A model generated the notes under the pieces. It searched no databases and was not told where the DNA came from. It saw nothing but the letters and a program-made list of their open reading frames with translations. Below, piece after piece: positions 26,142-38,748 of a stretch of DNA of 64,000 nucleotides. The stretch lies in assembly GCA_002794735.1 (NCBI GenBank), contig NBAZ01000004.1:806001-870000 (forward strand). The letters are read 5' to 3'. The position numbers were made by a program, and so were the translations under genes. Numbering within the stretch: the stretch's first letter is position 1; each line of letters begins with the position of its first letter. This stretch comes from Pyrrhoderma lamaoense (Eukaryota > Basidiomycota > Agaricomycetes > Hymenochaetales > Hymenochaetaceae).

Positions 26142-27210
26142 ATGGGCTACACGGCGTAAGTATCTACATATGCACCCAACTCATCACTTTTATCTTCAGA
26201 ACTGCGGCAACTGACTATCATACTATATACATCAGTTTAGTGAGATGGCCCAACGCCCCTACAACCACTCTTGATCTTATTAAACAGAACATTATTCGTA
26301 ATCATGGGGTATAGGTGAGTCAGACAAACACTAGACCTTCACATTATTTGCATATCTGACTGATATACACAAGAACGGGCTAAATGGTCACTCGGTGTTC
26401 GGTCACTACGAACTGCCGTGGGTCCTACACAAGGATTACAGATGGAGCGAACTATGAGTATTCTTACGATGAACAACAACGCCTTCGTTTACCATGATGA
26501 TAATACTGCTCCTGACTATCATTATTACATGGAGAATAGAGAGCATCTCAAAAACCAAATTCAAGAAGAGCCTTCTCATTACCGAATGACCTTCGTCACG
26601 ACCTCTCCACCTGGGGCACTGGAGAGTTTGCTCACACAACTAGGGTCCCGTTGGGTCCCCACTCGGCAGCCATCAACAACATCTAGGACCTCAACGTCAA
26701 GTCCTGGAAACCACTTGACTATCGAAGGTACTATATTTAGTATTGGCACGGATTGGCTTGTTCGTGCTGGTAATGTGATTTTAACTGGTGGTACCGTCAA
26801 GGGTATGCTTCTTGAGGTTCGTAATTTAGATCTCATAATACAGAGCGTTCGAAAACTAACTAGTGTAATCTCAGGTGGAATATCTTCCTCTCCCAAAAAT
26901 GTACTCGGAGCCTGGTACTACGCCAACTTTCCTTTCCAATATGCTGATATCTATTCTTCCTAAGATACCTGAACTTTCTGCCATTGTTGCCATTACGGTA
27001 TCAGAACAGCAATGGGAGGAAATTGAGTGGAATTGCAATCAACTGGACCAGCAGGACAATAAATTCAAGGTCGATGAAGATGACATATATGTATACGAAG
27101 ATACGGATAACGCAACTCTCAGACAGAAGGGAGACTGGACGGGTATTAATAGGGACAGGCGTTCAGCATATGCCATTATGGGCTCTCTAAAAGGAGAAGG
27201 CCTTTTGTAA
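26142..27210 (+). CDS. MED20: Mediator subunit Med20
   Basis: The short first exon (MGYTA) splices across an intron of about 44 nt to TAATDYHTIYISLVRWPNAP, then to ERAKWSLGVRSLRTAVGPTQ. The body has HYRMTFVTTSPPGALESLLT and the family core GTIFSIGTDWLVRAGNVILT. GTVKGMLLEV joins EYLPLPKMY across an intron, and the end is RSAYAIMGSLKGEGLL. Med20 is a TBP-like-fold subunit of the Mediator head module, bridging activators and RNA polymerase II. The length (about 270 residues) is normal for fungal Med20. The gene shares a 136-bp divergent promoter with ORC4. Its stop is 8 bp from the stop of the convergent JmjC gene, so the two transcripts must overlap. Confidence 0.85.
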
Positions 27211-27218
27211 ACCCGCGC

Positions 27219-28606
<1,388 letters not shown>

Positions 28607-28756
28607 TATTATAAGAAGTTGTAAACTTGTTTTATTGTATGCAAAGCATGACTGAGTTAAAAAAACCTAATCTATTAAATCACGTTTAATGTACTGGTAT
28701 GTAATTCACGGGTCACAAGTAAATTGAAAATTAGTCACGTGTATTCATGAAGAGGA

Positions 28757-28762
28757 ACGCGT
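28757..28762. promoter_or_regulatory. MCB-like ACGCGT box upstream of ELG1
   Basis: ACGCGT followed by a second CGCG step (GAACGCGTCGCGTC) lies about 125 bp before the Elg1 ATG in the divergent promoter shared with the JmjC gene. Context suggests a G1/S MBF-type element; this is inferred. Confidence 0.35.
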
Positions 28763-28885
28763 CGCGTCTCTTGGAGTCAAGTGAAATGACGTTACGGTTA
28801 ACAGTCTTCATTCTTGTATGACATCGGGATGCGAAGGAACGGGAAACTGGTATGTAGTCTGACATAGACTATCTCTGGTATTAAA

Positions 28886-31800
28886 ATGAAATCTCTCATA
28901 AACTCATCTCAGGTTACCTCAAACGTAGTGGGACCTAGCCAACCCAGCCTACATCACATGTGGAATATACCAAGTAAGGAGCTCTCCAAGACCTGTAACG
29001 AGGAAGAGAGGAAGAATGGAGATAAAGGCATTGAAAAATATGAAGGCTTCTCAGAAAACCTATCCGAAGACGTCGCAATCTCTGCTGAGGTAACAGTGTC
29101 TTCAGAGGAACTTGGGAGGATCAAAGCGTCGAAGAGAGCACCTCTTCTGGACAATGTCAAATTTGAAAAACCCCCGAGAAGAGCACCCAGAACTAAAAAT
29201 GGTCCGTCTTATATGAAACTACTTCTATCGTGAGATTATCCTTACCATACTATAGAGAAGAAGCCGGCTCCAACTTCCTTGCGGTCACAAGTCAGACTTC
29301 ATCCAATATTTGGAAAGAGGAACGAGCCAGGGACAAGCTCATCATCTATACTAGGTGCTGGTGAACTCTCCTCCACAGAAAGCTCAATCACAACAAAGAG
29401 ATTGACTCGTACGACGAGCGTCCCGCATACTTCACAACGTGATTCAGTGTTAGATGAGATCAATAATGGACCTTTGTCTCAGCCGTTGCCTCTTTCTTCT
29501 TTTAAGCTTGCTGAAATTGAGGGCAAAGAGGCACCGGCTAACTTGCAAGGACTTCGAAGCGGAAGCCGGGATGAACCGATTGTAGTCGAAGCTTCTCCAG
29601 AAAGGGAGGTTATAAGCAACTCGAGTCCCCGTCTTTCTTCGAGTACTAAATCCAATCGACTCTCTTCTGACCAAAAACCAGGGAGCTTCTTTGCGGCACG
29701 AAAACCTAACTTAGTCAAAACTGCATTAGGACCCAGAAGGAAAGTCGGTGAAGGCGATTTGGCTCCTTGGCCAAATGCAAGCTCCCTTCACGTTCATGAT
29801 CTATTCAAGGCTTTCCAGACTACCCTACTCGAGCTTAAGCGCATTCCAGCTAGGTCATTCCCGGAAACTCCGACTCCACCTTGTGAAATTCCGAAGCATC
29901 TCTTATCGTCACGGTTGCCTTCGGCCACTTCGCTAGTAGCTACTGTCGAGCCAGTGGGTAATCACCCAAATGATCACTTGAAGCGGGAAAGTACACTACG
30001 AGAGTGTGCAGCACACCCAGCAATAGAACGGTTTTTAAATGCAGACTATGACATAACAGGAACCTCCTGGAATGAAAGATGGAGACCTCAACGTGCTTCA
30101 GAGGTCGTCGGAAATGAGACATCTTCTCAATATTTGAGAGACTGGCTTCTTGCTCTGGAGATTAAGGTAGACGTAACTAAAGTTCAAACGTCCTTGGGAC
30201 CATGTACCGGGATCAACAACTTAAAAAAGGATACTAAGAAGATATCTGTAACTACTGGCCTAAAGAGACCGAAAGTCATACGTGAGGTAGACCGACCTAG
30301 GAAGCGAAGAAAAGCAGGGTCTGACGATGAAAGTCTTGATGGATGGATTGCTAGTGATGATGATGGTGAGGAGGAGGAAAGCTTCTCTCATCATACGTTT
30401 TTTGCAGACGAAGACGATGCTTCTTCATACCAGAGTGATCCTGGGAGTCCCTGGAAACCAAAACTCACTCGTTTGTCGCGTAGTCGTCCACCAAATTCTA
30501 AGGATCCTGAGTCTTCTCATAAGCAAACACTTGCTCCGCCTACTCCGGTTTATGATTTTTCAGATCGTTTAACGAATACTATACTTTTATCCGGTCCATC
30601 TGGTTCTGGAAAGTCGGCATCAGTCTATGCTTGTGCAGAGGAACTGGGATGGGAAATTTTCGAAGTTTATCCTGGTATTGGGAAGAGGAACGGAACGAGC
30701 ATTCTCAGTCTTGTTGGTGATGTAGGCAAAAATCATATAGTCAACCGAGGTTCTCGAACTATGCCTACTTCATTAGGCCTCAAGGCAGGCAAAACAGAAG
30801 ACATAAAACGTCTCAAACAACAAGGGCTATTGTCTTGCTTTTCTGTCAAAACCAACTCCCCAGAACGTGTTTCGCCTATGAAAGGTGGATTCCAGCCAGC
30901 CCATGATGTCACTTGTTCGGTATCTAACCTACTAGACCAAGAAGTTCCTCCATCACGCCAATCTATTATACTACTAGAGGAAGTAGATATTCTATACAAC
31001 GAAGACACTAATTTCTGGCCTACCGTAATAACCCTCATAAAAGAGTCCCGTAGACCTGTCATAATGACTTGTAACGGTAAGTGCTCGAGAGGTTAATCAG
31101 GCTATTAAATATTATTGACAAGCTTCTACTCTGAATGTAGATCCCTCATTAATACCTTCTAATCTTTTACCTCTCCAAACGATACTAACGTTCAATCCCT
31201 GTCCAGAGGACATCGCTGTTACATATCTCAAATGCCTCTCATTGACTGAAGGTTATACAGTGACAGATAAATCTTTGCAAGATGTCTATAGAGGCGAACC
31301 AATGTTCGATGCTCAAGACGTGTCTGATAATCTAATTCGCTCAAATTCAATTTTCTCGCCTTATGTTCCGGATCTCCGTCGAGCGATAAATCAGCTCCAA
31401 TTTCTTTGTCAAGGTGACCCTGGATTCTCCTGTCTGGAACATATTACGAAAAAGACAGAAAGTGGACTTTGCGTGTCTATTCCACATAATATTGAAGACG
31501 ATTTCTTAGTGCCTGATAAACCCTCTAGCTGGATTTGGTCGACTCCAAATTATCGCGAAAGTGATACAAATGCGAAACCCGAGGAACTTGTCCACTTTCA
31601 TCGATTGTGTCTGATTTCGGATACATTATCCAGAACTGATAGCGATCTATGCCGAAGTCCTTCAGACTTTCTAAATGCAAGTATTATTGTTCTCTCTCTT
31701 TTGGTCATCAATGCATCATGTTAAACGCGTGGTTTAGATGTATGTATCTGACGAAAGTTGTCCGTCGGATGAAGAATTAGGACACAAAAAATTGGATTGC

Positions 31801-32289
31801 AGAACCGAAGACTTTCACCCTCAAAAAGGTGGGACTAGTTACAACGATTATGAAGAACAAATAGAAAATGAAATTATCAACTGTGTCGGGCGCATAATAA
31901 GGAGTGACGGGTTATTAGCTGTTGAGAGTGAGCTTGATCATCAAATTCGGGCCGGAGAGCAAGGAGTAATGTCAAGGGTTTTGTGCGGCAACCAACTTCA
32001 GCACTTTGCACTTGTATCTAATGTGCTTGGAAGTATTCTACCGATTGTCGCAAAAGAAAGTACGGAGGTTCTAGTTCTGGACTATGAGCCTTGGTCGCGC
32101 TCGATTGACAAGAGCGATGGTATTATGGAAGCGGCCACCATCTCAGAGTACCATACAAAGGTTGCACCCCGTGGAGGTAGGACGACCCGAAACAGTCAAA
32201 GAGTTCAGTATGAACGATACTTCTGTCTTGACGAGGAACAGAGACGAGAATGGCAAGGAAGTGGACTAAAAGTGACTGATGACCTATAA
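28886..32289 (+). CDS. ELG1: Elg1/ATAD5, PCNA-unloading RFC-like clamp loader subunit
   Basis: Elg1 replaces Rfc1 in a clamp-loader complex that removes PCNA from chromatin after replication. The N-terminal 350 residues are disordered and basic/Ser-rich. HPAIERFLNADYDITG and WNERWRPQRASEVVGN introduce the AAA+ module. An acidic insertion (GSDDESLDGWIASDDDGEEE) follows. Walker A is NTILLSGPSGSGKSASVYAC, then the family hallmark LGWEIFEVYPGIGKRNG and Walker B QSIILLEEVDILYNED. RRPVIMTCN|EDIAVTYLKCL continues over an intron to FSPYVPDLRRAINQLQFLCQ. The C-terminal part (31240-32289, with an intron near 31680-31737) ends KVTDDL. The ATG at 28886 is the first in frame. The exon at 28886 joins TKN|EKKPAPTSLRSQVRLHP across an intron of about 60 nt. 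Confidence 0.9.
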
Positions 32290-32794
32290 AGATAGATTAT
32301 GGCCATGGCCGCGGCGCGTCGCGTGGACCGACCGTGGAAAACACGTTATGCGGGGTAGATAGCGAGCTCCGAGAGATATGACAGATTCGGAGCAGCAGAA
32401 CGTTATTGCTTTAGACACACATATAAAGATGAAAGCTAGCATGCATACATACTATGTAACAACACATCTGCAAGACAGAATCACTGTATTTTATTACCAA
32501 TTATCATTTTTTACTAATTTTATATTTTTATTTTTTGGTTCTTCTCTGAGAGATTGTGTTTCAGAAATTGATATTTTGTTCAAACGACCCCTCTTTGGGA
32601 TAAATTGAGACTAGCCAACTTTGGGTCCATTGAATTTCCAGCACCGGTGAGACCTGACTAGTAACCGACCCTCAAGTCCGACCGCCCGCTATAACGCGTT
32701 TGACGACGACGACGACGCCGTCTGAGCGTTCTCTGCTCTCAGTAAAAACATCTACAATCATCGAATACTCTTTACCCTCTTACTAACCGAGGCC
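32290..32794. other. Intergenic promoter region of the bHLH gene
   Basis: 505 bp. It holds CG-rich islets (near 32310-32330 and 32680-32720), an ACGCGT at 32694-32699 and a (GAC)n tract at about 32701-32716 close to the start. An AT-rich stretch of about 100 bp lies in the middle. No gene is supported. Confidence 0.5.
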
Positions 32795-34811
32795 ATGGAC
32801 CAGACTCCGATAGACGTCTCTTCGCCGGAACATGAACAAAGCTTGAACGATAGACCCATGAGTCTCTCTCCTCGTCGCCATTCTCCTGCTCTCCCTCTTG
32901 TTCCTCTTGAATTCTTACAATCTCAACGTAGAGGATCACTGACTGATCCTTCTCTTCACGTTAGCCCTTCACCCTCCGGCAACGGAAATTCTGCCTCAAC
33001 GTCCTTTCGGCAACCCGACTTACTCTCATCCCAAAAGATCTTGAAGCACCCAGATCACCATTTAAGAAAAATCCCTCCTCCGCTCACGACTCGTCCAGAC
33101 ACGCCCTTCAGGTTTGGAGAGGCCTCCTCACAATCCCATGCAGCTTCAAAGCCTGCAATTACAGCCTTATTAGACGACGGAAGACGTGGGAAATACGGTG
33201 CGTTACAATGGATTTCAAGTAGTATCGAAAATTCTTAAGTACGTATCTAGAAGAAACAAATCGTCTAAGGAACGGCCAACTCAGTAAGCTCTTCTGACCC
33301 TCAATCAGACACTTTTGACTAATTACAGACTTAATATTCGGTTTTCTTACATACACAAAAGTTAACCAATCCGGAGACGAGATGGACATGGATAGTAGCA
33401 AACATCGATTTAATGACATTGGCCATGATGAACAACGACATTCATCGAGCTCTAGTTTTGACTATAATATGCGTCGTCATTCTGTACCCGGAGGCACTCA
33501 GATCGGATTAGGTCATCCTCGTGGAAATCCAGAGTCTCCTTCACAAGTGGGTACGAAAAGAAAGATGTCTACCGATAGAGGTCCGCTACCGTCTGTAGGG
33601 GAAGAGATCGATTCTAGACTGACAGGACCAGGTGTCCGTTCTGGTCCAATAGCAGATCCCGAGGAACCAGCTCCAAAACGAAGAAGTTCTGCTTTTGATA
33701 CACAAAGAATGGCCCAAATGAGCCTTCAGGATCGCAGAGACTCGATAGATTCTCGAATGAGTGGGACACCAAGTTCAACGTGGTGGCCAAATGAAAGACG
33801 AGATTCTTCTTCATCGATGTTCTCTGGTACATCCTTGGGCAGCAGCGCAGGTTTCAACTCGCCGGCCTTCTCCGGTGAAATGCATGGTAGACAACCCAGT
33901 AGCATGTCTGCTTTCGCGTGGCCTTCGAATCCAAGTTCAGGTCCCAACGACCCAACCTTACCTCAAGGCCTACCGGCAGCACAAGCAGATCCCAATCTTA
34001 ACAGACACCTCGATACTCCAATTCCTCCTCATTCTGTTCCTTCTAGCACCATGCCAGCTGATCGTAGAATGTCTGCTCCCGACACTTTACCCCTGGGTTC
34101 TGCTCCTCTGAGAGGAGACCGCTCTCTACGATCTCGCTCACGTCCACCTTCACGGTCAGCCGCGGTAACTTCACGCATGAGCGATACAGGCCTACCAAGT
34201 CCAGACAACTCGCCTACCAGCGGAAAACCAGATGAATCGCCAATTTCTTCGAGTTCTGCACCCCCCTCTTCCGCCAAGGAGATAGGGTCAACACCATATT
34301 CACGCTCGCCAGAACTACGGGTTTCTCATAAACTTGCTGAAAGAAAGAGAAGGAAAGAGATGCGTGATCTATTTGATGAGCTTCGAGACCAATTACCCGC
34401 CGATCGAGGCATGAAAGCGAGCAAATGGGAAATACTCAGTAAAGGTATGTTCTTTTTATTGAGTCTTGGTGTCCTTGATATTGATCCATCGTGCTAGCTA
34501 TCGATTATATCCAGCAATTGAAGCAGAGAGAAATAGATATGTCGCGAGAAGTTGATTTACTACGACATGAATTAGAATCAGTTCGACATGGCGTTCCTCC
34601 ATACGGGCATCACCCCGCATCCCACCCCGCCGTACTCTATGCACCGCCTAGTGCGCATTACCCACCCCCTCCTCCAGCCCATAACCCACTCCAAACACAG
34701 CCCTCTCACCCACTACCGTCTCAGCAGTCACTTTCCCGACCCGGTTCTTCTCATAATACATATGCTTCTGGGCCAGGGGGACCCGTAGCGAATGGGAAAG
34801 CTCAATCATAG
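32795..34811 (+). CDS. bHLH transcription factor
   Basis: A long disordered N-terminal part (MDQTPIDVSSPEHEQSLNDR; SSTWWPNERRDSSSSMF) is rich in Ser, Pro and Arg. The C-terminal basic helix-loop-helix reads RVSHKLAERKRRKEMRDLFD, with ELRDQLPADRGMKASKWEIL in the loop and helix 2, and continues AIDYIQQLKQREIDMSREVD across an intron (about 34446-34497). The basic region has the H-E-R pattern (His5, Glu9, Arg13) typical of E-box CACGTG binders, and helix 2 runs into a leucine/coiled extension. The tail is Pro/His-rich (PPYGHHPASHPAVLY). The motif set (RKMSTDRG...EEIDSRL...KRRSSAFDTQRMAQ) resembles Agaricomycete bHLH proteins I recall. Target genes are unknown. The intron between the first and second coding exon (33190-33370) is approximate. 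Confidence 0.8.
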
Positions 34812-35633
34812 GATACGAGGGATTCTGAGCGGCGTTGACGTCGTTACGATTTCCTTATCTCTCCTTATTGATTTGTCCCCAGTGTACTTCTTACGTATTG
34901 ATCTATTTCTTTGCTTTTTAGGCCATTCTTTCATGCTATGTTTGTTGTATATGTTCAATCTCTCTCCTTGGTCAGATTCAATCCATAGTGTGGGTTGTAT
35001 TATTCATTTTTTTATTATAAGACATGGACGGTCTTCTCTTTCCTCAATTTTTTTAAATTTTAACATGCTGTCATTATTACTACCATTACTACCAATACGA
35101 TGGTGTGAAATAGACTAACTTGAAATCACTCGCACATCCTGTTCTGATCTGGCGTTCTCCTGTTAGTATGGGCACGGACTACCTTATTTCGTTAACCCGG
35201 AAACTTGACGAATTCTTACTAATGTATGATAATCGAGTTGTACTAGCTGAGAATCCCTCTCACTGTTCTCTAATATCTAAATTCTGCCAAGTAACCGCTG
35301 AACAACATACTTACACGTGCGCGAGGTGGGAGGAGAGCAAGTACGGTTACAATGAAACATGAAAATAGCATGTATAATTTACTATTACAGACCTTTACCC
35401 GTAATTCGAAACCCCTTCCTTCCCCTTATCTGCCTACCAACCGCGATACACGAGAAGTCCACGCTCAAGTCGTCACAGAAGAAAGATGACGATTCAAGAG
35501 TTCTTGTTACTCACACTGCTGTTCATCCTGCTGTCATTTGCGGCAGAAGGGTGATACTTATCCTTGGATATGTTCTCTATGGAGTGTATGAAAACGAGAA
35601 CACCAAGTATTTGATTTAGGATTACTAAATATG
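34812..35633. other. Convergent intergenic region
   Basis: About 820 bp between the bHLH stop and the Dom34 stop. T-rich 3'-UTR-like sequence fills the first 300 bp. Three open frames of 80-108 codons on the plus strand (34792-35619) show no domain, start in low-complexity sequence and are not linked by splice sites I trust. No gene is called. Confidence 0.5.
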
Positions 35634-37427
35634 TTATTTTGTCCCCTTGTCATCTTGTTGTTCTGAGTGTTGACTCTCCTCGTCCCCTTCTTTTGCGGCC
35701 CGCTCCTCCGCTTCTACGACTTCCACGTCAAGAGGAAACGTAAGTATAGCCGCTATACCAGTCAGCTGATTGAGTTCTAAAAAATAGGTTAGTCCTTAGC
35801 AAGTACCGGAGGTTAGATGAATGAGAAGTCTCATTGTCGTGCGGAGATGAAAAGAGCGAGGGAGAGAAGGAAGTATATGGAACTCACGTTGTCCAGATTC
35901 GTGCATACTTGAAAAGATCAGAACTTCTGCTCCTTTTTGCCGCACCGATTCCACGAGCTTAACGTACTTTTTACGCTCCGCTGGATCTTTTGCACTATTG
36001 GGGAGGAAACGATTGTATAAGCATGCCCATTCTAGGGAAGAGAGCTGCAGAATTCGGGACAACACACCGGAACAATTCGTCGGAAATTAGTAACGTACCA
36101 ATAGCCCCTCGGTCTGCTGCAAGAACGACATGCTCCGGGCCATACCAAGCTCGCATCTCGTCTATACCCAACATCTTATGGAATCTTGATGAAGGGTAAA
36201 GCTGTAAGTGTCAGAAAACAAGAACAGGAAGAAAAGTATCATACTTGTCTAGCATCATCCCTTCACGAGCGAATTTTGTTTCTTTCAGTTGGCTTGTGAT
36301 CTAAATCATGATCTCAGTACACACTGAGCACGAGCCCAGGATGGCTATATTACATACCTCAGGACTTTTCATGACCTCCATTAAACTATGTACGTGTGGA
36401 CTATTGACATGCACCCTCATAAATTTATTTTTTGCTTGTAGTAAAGCTTTATTATTGGCTTTGGTGGCTTGAGTGAAAATGTAATCATATATGGCGTCCC
36501 TGACGAATCCTGGGCTTGCAATAATAATTGCCCGAAGAGAAGCATATGGCATGTGCCTCAGAAAAGATTGATATACTGTTTCATAAAATCGTTGTAGCCC
36601 CTTGTCATGCAGAGTCGTAGATCCAATACGTTTTCTTGGAACAGGTACTTCAACACGTTGACGAATCACTGTCATGTGTTCTGACAATAAACACACAGCA
36701 GCAGTCCCTGTGTCTATTATCAGATCATGAGTTGGGAATAACTCTGATTATAACTGACCTTCACCACAGACTATTGCACCTACTTCAGCGCCTCTTCCTT
36801 CTTCACATGCTTCTTTCACTCTTTGCAAGGCGACGCTATCCCATTCAGCCTTGACGATACGCACGTCTCTATTAACTTCTAGATCCAATGTATGATATGC
36901 TCCCATTTTCACAAACTGATTCTCAGCTGTGACCTGTCCCGATATAGATAACGAAGCTCCCTGGGAAGAAGAAGCGTTGTTCGAGGCGCCATCTGCGGCA
37001 TTTGAGGAAGGATTTGAAGAAGACACCGCAGCAGAGAAGTGCATTCTCTGAACCGATAATGTAAGTGTAGTCTTAACTCTATGCGAGCTAGTAGATCCAG
37101 TAGACGTTTCTGTTTGAACACGCCTTGTGAAGGTTTAAGGTTAAGGTTATCGTCAGGACAGTATACGAGGTTTGTTAGCGTTTACCTTATTGCTGGTGCT
37201 CGGACTTCGTCACCCTATGTAGGATGTAAGAAAATTATAGATCAAGGAGATTATGTGAGCAGCTAACTTCTTGGATAAGATTGTAGAGATGCCACATATC
37301 TTCATCTTCTTCAGGACGAAGAGTGACATAACCCTGGATGAATGCAGGTCAGTTTCTGGTCAATTATGATTATAAACTACCTTTGTACCGAATGGTCTTT
37401 CTCTATGCGCTTACCGACTAGTTTCAT
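35634..37427 (-). CDS. DOM34: Dom34/Pelota ribosome-rescue factor
   Basis: Dom34 with Hbs1 splits stalled ribosomes in no-go and non-stop decay. The start [16 protein letters not shown] is the family start; then come [20 protein letters not shown] and VRAPAIRRV. An insertion rich in Ser, Asn and Ala (about 37000, [20 protein letters not shown]) sits in the N-domain. The central domain has [20 protein letters not shown] and [18 protein letters not shown], where eRF1 relatives carry similar PGF motifs. [20 protein letters not shown] and the C-domain [20 protein letters not shown] follow. It ends in an acidic Glu/Gln tail. It lacks the GGQ motif of eRF1, as expected for Pelota. At least five short introns. 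It is divergent from the Plp1 gene with 267 bp between starts. Confidence 0.92.
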
Positions 37428-37694
37428 TATTAACTATTGATGCAGAGGTGCCAAAGGCGACACCCAGTAAACTGATAACTTTTGGAATGATGGTCGCACT
37501 AGAATGGAGTGCATGTAAATATACTTGGACTAAGCTTAGAGCTAGTAAATTAATCAAGTCTTAGTCTTGTCGATCGCTACTGATACTGCATCCGGCACGC
37601 CGGCAAGTGTATCTGCGATTGTTTGAGCATTGACTTGTACTTTCTATTCGTTTTTTACTACCCTGTATTTCCAAAAAGAAAGCCATATCGATAA

Positions 37695-38654
37695 ATGGCT
37701 GACAAGAGCTATATAGACCCGACTGATTCAGAAACTCATGGCTCTGATCAAGAAGCGAAAAGAGATAGTGATGATGAACTTTTTGATGAACTGGAACGGG
37801 AAATAGACGATGACTTTGACCTTGGTGCACTCAGAGAACAGCGAATTGAAGAAATTAGACAAGAGTACGCATAGAGTCACCATACTTTGAGTTTCATCAC
37901 TGTGTTCATCGGTTTTCTTTAGAATGAACAAAATGTTGGAGATGCGTGATAAGGAACATGGTCAATTGACGGAATTCACGGACGAAAAGGAAGTAATAAG
38001 GATGAGTGCGTAAGTATTTGAGATGACGGGTAATCGCACCGCTCTGAAACGAGACACAGGAACGAAAAGCGTTGTGTTATACACTTCTATCATCGCGACT
38101 TCAAACGATGCGATATCATGAACAAACATTTGGAGGTGAGCGAGACAAATTGGGTCTCGCAGTGTTGTAATTCTCAACATCCGTATCAAAGGCTCTTGCT
38201 CTTAAATATCCTTCTACACGATTTCTCAAAGTTTTTGTTGAAGACGTTCCATGGTTAGTTGAAAAATTACAGATAAAGGTGCTACCATGTGTGATTTGTT
38301 TCATCGACGGTGTTACAAAAGATCGGTAATAGTTTTGATAGATATATCGGTATCAGTCTCACTCATTATACGTAACTTTCCTAGATTGATAGGTTTTGAA
38401 GAGCTTGGCAATTCAGATGGTTTTGAGACTGCCGCGCTTGAGTTGCGATTACAGATGTCTGGTAAGTGAACATGGGAACTTCTATGATTCGATTGCTGAG
38501 AAGTCCACCATCTGTCCTTGTTTCCCAATCTATAGGTGTTATTGATAAACCAAGTGCGGCGGTACCAATGCGGACGGTCACGATGTATGGCGGTAGCAGC
38601 TCTGGTGGCTCACGATTTAGAAGGCAAGGCGAAGAGGATTCCGATTCTGACTGA
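37695..38654 (+). CDS. PLP1: Phosducin-like protein Plp1/TXNDC9
   Basis: This thioredoxin-fold cochaperone works with the CCT chaperonin on tubulin and actin. The N-terminus is acidic and helical (MADKSYIDPTDSETHGSDQE; DELFDELEREIDDDFDLGAL). The conserved helix reads MNKMLEMRDKEHGQLTEFTD, then EVIRMSANEKRCVIHFYHRD. The thioredoxin fold continues with FLKVFVEDVPWLVEKLQIKV and LPCVICFIDGVTKDR, then IGFEELGNSDGF. As in TXNDC9 the CxxC of true thioredoxins is absent (DFKRCDIMN at that place), so no redox role is expected. It ends in a Gly/Arg and acidic tail (RFRRQGEEDSDSD). Introns are short. The photolyase gene starts only 94 bp after its stop on the same strand. Confidence 0.9.
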
Positions 38655-38748
38655 AGATCGGCGATGCTCCCTTCCTGATCGTGTATGACGTCGGACTGTC
38701 AGTTGTGTCTATCAGTGCTAGTATATAAAGTCTCTGAAATTCACCAAC

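Noticed and set aside
34792..35619. Small genes on the plus strand after the bHLH gene
   Set aside because: Low-complexity, T-rich frames without domains, good starts or consistent splice sites; likely 3' UTR.
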